The position numbers and the translations under genes were made by a program. The notes under the pieces are model-generated. The model had not been told where the DNA came from and searched no databases. It was given only the letters and a program-made list of their open reading frames with translations. Positions 1 to 7,246 of a stretch of DNA of 12,374 bases are shown piece after piece. This DNA comes from Isotricha intestinalis (lineage: Eukaryota > Ciliophora > Litostomatea > Vestibuliferida > Isotrichidae). The stretch spans positions 1 to 12,374 of the forward strand of contig JAJJLU010004497.1 of the NCBI GenBank assembly GCA_023807065.1, given 5' to 3'. Every line of letters starts with the position of its first letter. Within the stretch, counting starts at the first letter, position 1.

Positions 1-227
1 TCTAAATCTGCTATTAATGTATATATTGTTGGATTCTTTGTATCAAATCCTAATGATTGCATTGCTGCTTTTAATTCTTTTGGATCTATCTTTCCTGTTC
101 CATTTGTATCAAATAAATCAAATGCTTGACGTATTTCATCTACTTCATCGTTTGATAATCCTGATTTCTCTATCTTTGTTGTTGTTGTTGTTGTTACTTT
201 TGTTTTTTGTTGTGTTCTTTTTGGCAT
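1..227 (-). CDS. Centrin/caltractin-like EF-hand protein (3' part missing)
   Basis: Only the first 75 codons are present, read on the minus strand from an ATG at 227-225; the gene runs off the window at base 1. The predicted N-terminus is basic and Thr-rich ([18 protein letters not shown]). It is followed by the first centrin-type EF-hand, with helix [13 protein letters not shown] and loop [12 protein letters not shown], which has acidic or polar ligands at positions 1, 3, 5 and 9 and Glu at 12. The next stretch, [24 protein letters not shown], follows the centrin pattern after EF-hand 1. Centrins are small calcium-binding proteins of basal bodies, centrioles and contractile fibres. A short variable basic tail before the first EF-hand is normal for them, whereas calmodulin starts closer to it. 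The six-Thr run is encoded by an ACA microsatellite (about 177-196). EF-hands 2-4 are outside the window, so centrin rather than another calmodulin-superfamily member is a strong but not final call. Confidence 0.85.
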   Translation of the reverse strand, partial: MPKRTQQKTKVTTTTTTKIEKSGLSNDEVDEIRQAFDLFDTNGTGKIDPKELKAAMQSLGFDTKNPTIYTLIADL

Positions 228-548
228 TTTTTTATAATATGAAATTTATTTTGGTTCAATTTATATTCTATTTTTTTAATTGTTTTTTGCTTGTTTTTTA
301 TTCTCTTTTTTTTGGTTTTTGATAATTATTGTTATATATATAATCTCAAAAGTTAATTTACAATCACTAATCTTAATGATATAAACCACATAATGATGAT
401 ACTTTATTTCTAATTCATAATTTATTTTTATTATATTTTCCTTCTTTTGAATATATTAAACTAAATTTTAGTATATTAAAAACTAAAAAATTTTTCATAA
501 ATTAAAAAAATAATTTATAACAAAATAAAGGATAAAAAATAAAAAAAT
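228..548. other. AT-rich intergenic region between two minus-strand genes
   Basis: This 321-bp gap should hold the promoter and 5' UTR of the centrin gene and the 3' flank of the gene at 549-1279. It is almost all A/T with long T runs. The only less extreme stretch is about 350-400, which contains an ATGATGA (393-399) but no CTGA partner downstream. I see no ORF, tRNA or other RNA gene. Confidence 0.6.
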
Positions 549-1279
549 TTATTTAATTTGTTCTCTAAAATGTTTTCTTCCAGAACCAAAAATATTTTTA
601 GGTTCAGTTTCTTTATTAGCATAATTACTTAAATGAGCTTTTCCCCCAAATCCAAAAATAGGATTATATTTATCATCATATAAAAATTCTTTAGAAAAAA
701 TTCCAGTTTGATTGTCAAAAGAATTATTAAATCTTTTTTTTCCTTTTACAGGAAAAGAATCAGGAGTTTTATTTAAAAGATAATTAATATTCCCATTATT
801 ACTATTAATATATTTTTCCATACTTTTATTGATTCTTTTTCTTTTTTGTTTATTAGGTTCATTATTTAAATTAGGATGAATAACTCTATTTGTATTTAAA
901 TTTTGATAATATAAATTTATATTATTTGTACATGTATTAGGTCTATTATTATTTTTTTCTATTCCTTTTGATAAAAATTTTCCAATTCCTCCTTCTAAAT
1001 TATCTTTTCTTAATATATTTAATTTTCTTTTTTTTATATCATTTCCATTTGAAATTCCTGTTGATGTTTTTTCATAATGAAATCTTGGTTCACTTAATCC
1101 AAAAGGATGACTTCTTTGAGTTTCTTCATTTACCATTTTTGAATATATATTTTTTAAATTTTTCTCATATTGTGTTTTTTCGATTTTTGGTTTTTCCTCT
1201 TAATTAAATAAAATTTATTTCAAATATAATTTTTACTTTTTTGATTATGTGTTGTTTTCATATATCTTGGATTTGACAT
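549..1279 (-). CDS. Small basic protein of unknown function, two exons
   Basis: I read this gene as two exons on the minus strand: exon 1 at 1279-1237 and exon 2 at 1198-549, joined across a 38-nt intron. The product is 230 residues and ends in TAA. The largest uninterrupted ORF starts at Met36 (base 1136), but the frame stays open upstream to a TAA at about 1201. The AG acceptor at 1200-1199 joins in frame to an upstream exon beginning MSNPRYMKTTHNQK. The protein is Lys/Asn-rich with no membrane segment. Aromatic/glycine motifs occur near the N-terminus (FGLSEPRFHY, about 47-56) and twice at the C-terminus (FGFGGKAH about 196, FGSGRKHF about 218). Short repeated Gly/Pro/aromatic motifs in a small basic protein recall microtubule-lumen proteins, but I do not recognise the family. 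The neighbouring centrin and coiled-coil genes make a cytoskeletal role plausible only. An unspliced start at 1136 is the alternative. Confidence 0.7.
1199..1236 (-). other. Predicted 38-nt spliceosomal intron
   Basis: On the minus strand the segment begins GTAAAA (1236 downwards) and ends TTAAG (AG at 1200-1199). It is almost pure A/T. Its length is not a multiple of three and it contains in-frame stops when read through: exon 1 would otherwise end at a TGA, and a TAA lies just before exon 2. Removing it joins Lys14 through a split AAG codon to an open frame that runs without a break into the downstream ORF. The phase match, the GT/AG ends and the new upstream ATG in an A-rich context support the call. 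Confidence 0.68.
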
Positions 1280-1402
1280 TTGCTTTTTTAATTTAATTTA
1301 AAAAATTTAATGAAATTCTAATAATATTAAATAATTAAAATTCAAGAATATTCAAATAATAATAAAATAAAATTTCCAAATAAATAAATATTAAAAGTAA
1401 TT

Positions 1403-3073
1403 TTAAGCAGCTTCAGCTTGTTTATTATTAAGGTCTTGAATTTTTAAAATAGTATTTTTATTCATAGCATATTCATTATCACTCATTTTATTTTTATTTC
1501 CCATTTTATTTTGTTTATCTTGCATTTGTCTTTTTAAATATTCTAAATTATTTAAATTAGCCTTTTTAATTTTTTGTTGAATTTCCTTAATATCATTAAT
1601 ATATTTTTGACAATCGGTGTTCCAAATTCTAGCTTGTTCACTATCTAATTCTTTTTCTAATTCAGAATATTTTTTCTTTTCTTCTATTTGAATATCTAAT
1701 TGATGTTTTAATTCATTTCTTTCTTCTTTTTTTTTCAAAGTTTTTTTATTCGTTTCTTTTTCAAGTTCTCTTCTATTGTTTTCTTTCATATAATAATTTA
1801 TTCTATCTTCATCTTCTTTATCTTCTAATTTCTGTTTTTCAACTAATTCATAAGCTTTAGTTAAATCATATTTATTACCATATTTTTTAATACGTTCAAA
1901 AAATTTTTTTCTTTCTAATTCTTTCTTTTCTTCAATTTGACGATATTCTTCCATAAATCTTTTATCTTCTTCTTTTTCTTTCTTTAAATCATCTTTTAAT
2001 TTTTGTTCTCTTAAATCATTAGTTTTTTTTGTATTTAAATAAGCTTCAATTTCTTTTTGTTTTCTTTCTTCTATTTTTCTTCTTTCATCTTCAATTTCTT
2101 CTTGATAATGTTTAACTAAATTTCTTTCAAATTTTTTATTTTTTAACTCAGCAATTCTTTTCCTAGTATATTCATCTCTCATTTGATTAATCCTATTTTC
2201 TTGTTCCATTTTTCTTTGTTTTCTTAATTTTTCTTCTTTTTCTCTTTCCATTTCTTCTAAATTTTTTAAATGTTCTTTCCATATTTTTATATATTCTTTA
2301 TTTCTTAATTCTTCTTCATATTCTCTTTTAACTTTATCTTTAATTTGAATATTTAATTCATCTCTAATTCTCATTTTAATTTCTTTATCTTTAATTTTTT
2401 CTTCTTTTAATTCTTGTTCATAAATTCTTCTATTATATTCAGCAAGAGCACCCCATTCATCACCAGTTAAAGTAAAATCAATTCTTTCAATTGGCGTTTT
2501 TTCTTTTAATATTTGATTAGTTTTTTTTTCATATTTTTTTTCTTCTTCTTCTAACCAAGCTAATTCTTCTCTTTTTGTTTTAAATTTAGGATATTTATTA
2601 TTATATTTATTTAATTTTAATTCAGTATTTTCTTCTGTTAAATTTTGTTTATTTTGTCTATTTATATTATTTACATTTATTTGATTTGCTGTTTGAGCTC
2701 TTTCCTTTTTTATTATATTATTATTTGATAAATTTTGATTATTCATTGTATTATTTAATTTAAAATTTAAATTATCGACTTCTTTTTGATTATTTAACAT
2801 AAGATGAATTTTTGAATCTAATCTTTTTAAATCTCTATCTGTTAATTTTTCTCCTTGAAGAAATTTATTTATTTCTTCTTCTAAATATATTTCTGGATGT
2901 TTTATTCCATATTTTTGCATAAATTTTGTTATTAATAAACTTTTTAACTTTTGCCTCTTTTGAATATTCATTAAATGTTTTCGAGGATTAACAAATACTG
3001 ATTGACCTTTTTCTCCTGATATCAAACGTGCTGAATTTGCTGCTCTTGTAGTTCGGTATGTGTTGTATAACAT
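1403..3073 (-). CDS. Trichohyalin/plectin-homology-like coiled-coil protein, probably axonemal
   Basis: The product is 556 residues and ends in TAA. Residues 1-95 form a mostly helical basic module, including a motif IYLEEEINKFLQGEKLTDRD. Residues 100-160 are an Asn/Lys-rich linker. From about 165 to 525 there is almost continuous charged Glu/Lys/Arg-rich heptad sequence, the composition expected of a long coiled coil. Near residue 205 lies DEWGALAEYNRRIYEQE, and near 460 lies LKHQLDIQIEEKKKYSELEK followed by aromatic IWNTD. This arrangement resembles trichohyalin/plectin-homology (TPH) proteins such as MNS1, CFAP45, CFAP53 and trichoplein, which lie along ciliary doublet microtubules or on intermediate filaments. 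I cannot assign an orthologue, because coiled-coil composition makes name transfer unsafe. There is no signal peptide or membrane segment. The start is taken as the only plausible ATG, with stop-rich poly(A/T) upstream. Confidence 0.8.
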   Translation of the reverse strand: MLYNTYRTTRAANSARLISGEKGQSVFVNPRKHLMNIQKRQKLKSLLITKFMQKYGIKHPEIYLEEEINKFLQGEKLTDRDLKRLDSKIHLMLNNQKEVDNLNFKLNNTMNNQNLSNNNIIKKERAQTANQINVNNINRQNKQNLTEENTELKLNKYNNKYPKFKTKREELAWLEEEEKKYEKKTNQILKEKTPIERIDFTLTGDEWGALAEYNRRIYEQELKEEKIKDKEIKMRIRDELNIQIKDKVKREYEEELRNKEYIKIWKEHLKNLEEMEREKEEKLRKQRKMEQENRINQMRDEYTRKRIAELKNKKFERNLVKHYQEEIEDERRKIEERKQKEIEAYLNTKKTNDLREQKLKDDLKKEKEEDKRFMEEYRQIEEKKELERKKFFERIKKYGNKYDLTKAYELVEKQKLEDKEDEDRINYYMKENNRRELEKETNKKTLKKKEERNELKHQLDIQIEEKKKYSELEKELDSEQARIWNTDCQKYINDIKEIQQKIKKANLNNLEYLKRQMQDKQNKMGNKNKMSDNEYAMNKNTILKIQDLNNKQAEAA

Positions 3074-3188
3074 TTTTAATTATGGATTTATTATTTATTT
3101 TATTTTTTTTTTATTTTTAGAATTTTATTGTTTTTTTGAAAAAAAATTAAATTTTTTAGTTTCAACATTTTTTTTTTTTTGGAATTTA
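3074..3188. other. Poly(T)-rich intergenic spacer
   Basis: This 115-bp spacer lies between two minus-strand genes and contains a 13-nt T run (about 3168-3180) and further T tracts. On the coding strand these are poly(dA) tracts in front of the start codon at 3073. Such tracts are common nucleosome-excluding promoter elements in AT-rich genomes, so a core-promoter role is inferred. There is no ORF. Confidence 0.45.
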
Positions 3189-3899
3189 TTATTTTGAATT
3201 TAATTTTAATGGTAATTTTCTTATTTTTAGATTTCTACTACTTAAATAATTATCTTTTCTCACCAAAACTTTTTTACACTTAACATTTGAACAAGAAGAA
3301 TTTAATTGTTTTCTTTTTAATTTACTATTATTCTCATTAATTAATTTATTACTATTAAGGAAATTACTTGATTTTGAATTATTTAATATAGGAAACTTTT
3401 TAACATGAATACTTTGACTTAATAATTTTTTTCCTTTTTTACTAACAAATTTTTCTTTTTCATCTTCATATAATCTCTTAACAACATCAGTTTGAATTTT
3501 ATTTAAAATTCCAAAATAAGAGATTTCTCTTTTACTTAAAACTCTTTTTTTTTTATTACGATAACAAATATCATCATTATTTTTTCTTAAAAAGTTATTT
3601 AAATTAAATTTAAAATTAGGAATATAGCCTTTAGTTAATCCTCCATTATTATAAGCAATATAATTGTCTCTTCCAGAACCATCTCTAACATAATTAAAAG
3701 GGGCAGGAGAATGATTCAATGAATGAAAAGTTGAAAATTGAGGATGTTCATATTTTATTTTTTTTATATTTATTCCTTCTGGATCTTTCCAAAAACCTCC
3801 ATTATTATATGATATGTAACCATCCCTTCCTTGACCATCTCTTATGTATAATGATATATTATTTCTTATAGTTCTTCCTAAGAAATTTGATGATGACAT
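3189..3899 (-). CDS. Unknown protein with two DGxGRDxYIxYNNGG repeats
   Basis: The product is 236 residues, basic, with no signal peptide or membrane segment, and ends in TAA. The N-terminal half holds two near-identical 20-residue units: residues 18-37 (core RDGQGRDGYISYNNGG) and 70-89 (core RDGSGRDNYIAYNNGG). The unit starts are 52 residues apart. The segment between them is Pro/aromatic-rich (EHPQFSTFHSLNHSPAPF). Residues 110-160 are basic and helical, with KREISYFGILNKIQTDVVKR, and the C-terminus is a Ser/Asn/Lys-rich tail. The core is not an EF-hand: the acidic and Gly spacing and the missing Glu at position 12 rule that out. I have a vague recollection of similar RDGxGRDxYI motifs in uncharacterised proteins of flagellated protists, but cannot cite one. 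Position within a block of cytoskeletal-type genes suggests a structural or axonemal role, as inference only. Confidence 0.75.
   Translation of the reverse strand: MSSSNFLGRTIRNNISLYIRDGQGRDGYISYNNGGFWKDPEGINIKKIKYEHPQFSTFHSLNHSPAPFNYVRDGSGRDNYIAYNNGGLTKGYIPNFKFNLNNFLRKNNDDICYRNKKKRVLSKREISYFGILNKIQTDVVKRLYEDEKEKFVSKKGKKLLSQSIHVKKFPILNNSKSSNFLNSNKLINENNSKLKRKQLNSSCSNVKCKKVLVRKDNYLSSRNLKIRKLPLKLNSK
3633..3848 (-). repeat. Two coding repeats (20-residue DGxGRD units)
   Basis: Unit 1 is encoded at 3789-3848 and unit 2 at 3633-3692. They share the pattern Y-[IV]-RDG-x-GRD-x-YI-x-YNNGG at the protein level. This is a protein repeat inside the CDS rather than a recent exact DNA duplication, because bases differ at several synonymous and nonsynonymous sites. 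Confidence 0.85.
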
Positions 3900-4050
3900 T
3901 TTTAATTTTTTTAAATTTGGTTAGTTAATTTTCATAAATATTAATAATGATATTTATATTTATATACAAATAACTTTGTTTTATTTGTTAATTTTTTTTT
4001 TTAAAAAAGAAAAAATATATTTGACACAAATTAATAAAATAGATTTTTAG

Positions 4051-4932
4051 TTAAATCTTTTTATTAGTATTTATAATCCCTATTTTTTTTTTATTATTAA
4101 CTCCACTATTTTCTTTAAAAGAAATAAGATTAGCAAAACTAAACTTACTAGCTTTTTCCATATCATTAGTTAAAGAAATAAAATAAGATTTACTATCTCT
4201 AAATCTTTTTTTATCAATCATAAAAAATAAATCAGTTAAACCATCTTGAATAATAACATTTTCATTTTCACATTTTAAAAATTTAAAAACAGAATTTTCT
4301 TGTTGAGACAAAATAACTTCTAAATTGTATTTTCCTTGTTGAACATTAATTTTCCATTTTTCCATTTCATATTCATTTTCATTATATTCGATGATATATA
4401 ATCCAGAAAATTTTTTTGTAATAACCCATTGTTGACCTTCATATTCTTTTTTAATAGCACAAATAGCAGAAATATTATCATTAATTTGATCATTAGGATA
4501 ATATCTTTGACTACTGAGAAAAAATTTTTCATTATTAACAAAGGAATAAATTTTATAAATCCCTTTAAATTTTTTTTGAAAATAATTACCATCTAATTCA
4601 CTTTCATTACTTAAACTTTCATCATACATATTTTCATTATTTTCTCTAAAAGGATTTAAATGTCTCATTGGATGAACAATTCTTTCCATAAAAGGTAAAA
4701 AATTTGTTTGAATTTCATTAACATGAATTAAATTGTTTTGTGTTAAATTTATATTATTTATTATTGGTTGTTCATTAAAATGTTCTGAAACATTATTACT
4801 TGAATCTTCTTCTAAAGAATTTGATATTCGATGAACTCGATGACGGTTTCCTAATACATATGGCATTCCTTCTCTTGATGAGTGAGAACTATGACTTTCA
4901 GATATACTGTCTGAGGGTGAAAGGTTTTCCAT
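4051..4932 (-). CDS. Unknown protein with possible beta-trefoil (ricin-B-like) domain
   Basis: The product is 293 residues and ends in TAA. Residues 1-115 look disordered: Ser/Glu/Asn-rich, starting MENLSPSDSISESHSSHSSR, with a short basic NRHRVHRI patch. Residues 118-272 look like a compact beta domain. They show recurring short strands separated by turns: FKGIYKIYSFVNNEKFFLSS, then GQQWVITKKFSGLYIIEYNE, then SVFKFLK and a final SKFSFANLISF. The QQW at 167-169, following a Gly and preceding a new GLYII strand, matches the Q-x-W signature of ricin-B-type beta-trefoils. The two later positions carry F-x-F instead, so the sugar-binding version of the motif is not clearly kept. No signal peptide is visible, so an intracellular adaptor or cytoskeletal-crosslinking role fits better than a secreted lectin. 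The domain call is inference. A DUF-type beta-barrel is the alternative. Confidence 0.7.
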   Translation of the reverse strand: MENLSPSDSISESHSSHSSREGMPYVLGNRHRVHRISNSLEEDSSNNVSEHFNEQPIINNINLTQNNLIHVNEIQTNFLPFMERIVHPMRHLNPFRENNENMYDESLSNESELDGNYFQKKFKGIYKIYSFVNNEKFFLSSQRYYPNDQINDNISAICAIKKEYEGQQWVITKKFSGLYIIEYNENEYEMEKWKINVQQGKYNLEVILSQQENSVFKFLKCENENVIIQDGLTDLFFMIDKKRFRDSKSYFISLTNDMEKASKFSFANLISFKENSGVNNKKKIGIINTNKKI

Positions 4933-5107
4933 TTTTTTTCAGATATTTTATTTTTTTAAGTAATTTTCATTTTATTTATGATTTTTTAAGAATGTTTAAA
5001 AAAATGTTTATAATTTTATAATTTAATATAATTCACAAGTTTTTTATATTAATATCTTTTTTTGAATTGTCTATTTATAAATTGAATTTAGATATTATAA
5101 TGAATTA

Positions 5108-7057
5108 TTATGATATATTAGAACCAAATAATGCTGAAAAAACAAGATCAAATTCAACACTCAACTTAGTATTAGCATATCTATCATAACTTTGTTCTTT
5201 TTCTTTCATTTTTTCTATCATTTTTCTTTTTTCTTCGTTTCTTTCATTTTGAACTTGTTTAATTTTATCTCTTAAATCAAAAATTGCTTTTAATTGAATT
5301 TTATTTTTGGGATTTTCTTCTAAAAATTTTAAAATTAAATTTTGTTTATCATTATTCACATAATTCCCTTTTGAAATAATACTATCTCTAATTTCAATAA
5401 AAATTTTTTTAGCTTGTTCTTCATCATTTAAAGTAGTTGTTTCAGAAAATTTAAATGCTTCTTTATATTTATTAAATAATTCATTATATGATTTAAGTAC
5501 TCTTTGTTTAATATTATTTTTATCTTTTTTTATTACTATATCTTCTTTTTTCTTTACTTTTAATTTTTCTGTTTTTTTCATATTATATCTTTCTTTAGCA
5601 TAATCTTTTAATTTATTATATTCTTTTTGTTTTTCTTCTTCTCTTCTCTCTTTTTGTTTTTTTTTCAAAATATGTAAAGTTAAACTTAATAAACTTTCCA
5701 ATAAATAACTTTTAGCTTGTGAGATTAAATAATCAATTTGTTCATGATCTAAAAATTTAGGAAAATGATAATATTCTAAATTAGTGCCCATTTCTAATAA
5801 ATGTTTAATACACCAAACTAATCCTTCATATCTTACATCATATCCATTACTTAATATTCTTAAATAATAAGTTCTTTGTTCTCTTATCATTGAAAAATAA
5901 ACAAATTTTAAATAACCTTGTTCTTCATTTATTAAATTTAATTTCATATAATATTTATCTTTTATTCTTTCAAAAGTTTCCATTTTTTTTGTGTGTTCTT
6001 TCCCTAATTCTTCTATTTGATTTACAATATTATTATAATTTGAAGCTTTTAAACTCATATTTTTAAAAGCGTAATCTTTTGTTTTTTTATTAAAGATTTT
6101 TCTACTAGAATTATATAATTCTTCAATTTGAAGGAGTTGGTTTTTTAAATTATTTCTATCTTCAATATATTTTTCTTCTGTTTTATTTTTTTTTTGATAT
6201 AATAATTCTAATTCGATTTTTATTTTCTCTTTTTCTTCTTTTTTGGCAGATATTTTATTTGCTATTTTAATTAAATCATCTCTCATTCTTGATTCTTCTC
6301 TTGCTTTATCATTAATTAATTTTCTATAATATCTATTTTGAGTATCTCTTTGTAAATCTTTTGTTTTTTCTAAATTTTCTTCTTTCATTGATTCTAAAGT
6401 CTCAATATCTAAATTAAATGAAGTTAAATCTTTCTTATTTTTTTCTTCAAATAAAGATTTATTAAAAACAGATTTTGATTTTGCTAAACTATTCATTAAA
6501 ATAGTTCCTTCATCTTGTTTATTTTTTAAATAAAATTTTGCTAAAGTTGCATTTGTAACGACTGGAGTATTACTTAAATATGAATTTGTACTTTTTGTTA
6601 ATTTCATTATTGAAGAAATTGTTTCTAAATCTTTTAATTTTGATAATGAATTTTCTTTTGAATATAAATTTTTCAATGCTGAAAATAACATATTATAATT
6701 ATCTTCTTTATAACTAATATTTTCATGTTCCCATAATGTTAAATTTTTAACATCTTTTTCTTCATTTTTAAATTCTTTTATTTTTTCCTTTTTTTCATAA
6801 TTATATGTTCTATCTGTTAAACATATTTTATGGTTTTTTGGTTTTTTTTTTAATTTTATAGGAATTTTAAAATATGATAATTTTTTTGAAATGTTTATAG
6901 AACTATTCCCTTCTGTTTCATTTGTGGTATATTCTGTTAAATCTTTTGAATTTTGAAATGATGTATATTTATCATTGTGTTGTCTTTCTTCTGTTAATAA
7001 TGAATATATATTTATTGATGTTGAATCTGATGTGTTTGTTGTTGTTATTTTATCCAT
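5108..7057 (-). CDS. 649-residue coiled-coil protein with a conserved-looking central block
   Basis: The product ends in TAA. Residues 1-200 are Ser/Thr/Asn/Lys-rich and probably flexible. Residues 215-390 are charged and heptad-like, a likely coiled coil. Residues 380-465 form a different, less charged block with many aromatics: SMIREQRTYYLRILSNGYD, then EGLVWCIKHLLEMG, then YYHFPKFLDHEQIDYLI. A second charged helix spans 465-530, and the last 120 residues are mixed helix ending in VFSALFGSNIS. Non-repetitive Trp/Cys/Pro/Gly residues in the central block suggest a folded, conserved domain between two coiled coils. I do not recognise a named family. There is no signal peptide or transmembrane segment; the hydrophobic stretch at 451-464 (LLESLLSLTLHILK) looks like an amphipathic helix. 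The neighbours suggest a cytoskeletal or ciliary role, inferred from context only. Confidence 0.78.
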   Translation of the reverse strand: MDKITTTNTSDSTSINIYSLLTEERQHNDKYTSFQNSKDLTEYTTNETEGNSSINISKKLSYFKIPIKLKKKPKNHKICLTDRTYNYEKKEKIKEFKNEEKDVKNLTLWEHENISYKEDNYNMLFSALKNLYSKENSLSKLKDLETISSIMKLTKSTNSYLSNTPVVTNATLAKFYLKNKQDEGTILMNSLAKSKSVFNKSLFEEKNKKDLTSFNLDIETLESMKEENLEKTKDLQRDTQNRYYRKLINDKAREESRMRDDLIKIANKISAKKEEKEKIKIELELLYQKKNKTEEKYIEDRNNLKNQLLQIEELYNSSRKIFNKKTKDYAFKNMSLKASNYNNIVNQIEELGKEHTKKMETFERIKDKYYMKLNLINEEQGYLKFVYFSMIREQRTYYLRILSNGYDVRYEGLVWCIKHLLEMGTNLEYYHFPKFLDHEQIDYLISQAKSYLLESLLSLTLHILKKKQKERREEEKQKEYNKLKDYAKERYNMKKTEKLKVKKKEDIVIKKDKNNIKQRVLKSYNELFNKYKEAFKFSETTTLNDEEQAKKIFIEIRDSIISKGNYVNNDKQNLILKFLEENPKNKIQLKAIFDLRDKIKQVQNERNEEKRKMIEKMKEKEQSYDRYANTKLSVEFDLVFSALFGSNIS

Positions 7058-7246
7058 TTCAAAAAATAATTAAAAATAATTTAATTTTATATATTTGCTT
7101 TTTATTTTCATTGAAAAATAATTTTTAAAATAATATTAATTTATTTTAGTTCTGATGTACTTAATGTATTATTTATTTAAATTAATAATTAATAAATTCA
7201 ATTTCTTTTAAAACATTTAATTCTAACTTATTTAGAATAAATTTTG
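7058..7246. promoter_or_regulatory. Divergent intergenic region (probable bidirectional promoter)
   Basis: The 189 bp lie between two genes transcribed away from each other, the coiled-coil gene on the minus strand (start 7057) and the zinc finger gene on the plus strand (start 7247). Both promoters must therefore lie here or within the genes. The sequence is almost all A/T with several TATTTA/TTTAAA-like stretches. I cannot pick a specific TATA box or factor site. The coding-strand bias of the whole window (T-rich left, A-rich right on the plus strand) switches here. Confidence 0.6.

Noticed and set aside
174..197. A GT...AG segment inside the centrin gene that could be read as a 24-nt intron.
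   Set aside because: It is in frame and stop-free, and simply encodes the Val/Thr-rich part of the N-terminal tail over an ACA microsatellite. Without transcripts the coding reading is simpler.
17..322. Plus-strand Leu/Phe-rich ORF opposite the centrin gene.
   Set aside because: It is the antisense shadow of an Asn/Lys-rich coding strand. The minus strand shows a clear EF-hand.
393..399. An ATGATGA C-box-like motif between the first two genes.
   Set aside because: There is no CTGA D box within a suitable distance and no flanking stem.
4320..4592. Second minus-strand ORF overlapping the possible beta-trefoil gene.
   Set aside because: It is a frame-shifted shadow lying wholly inside the gene at 4051-4932, with low-complexity hydrophobic composition.
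7244..7246. TTG as start codon of the zinc finger gene.
   Set aside because: The next codon is ATG (7247), and eukaryotic initiation at TTG would be exceptional.
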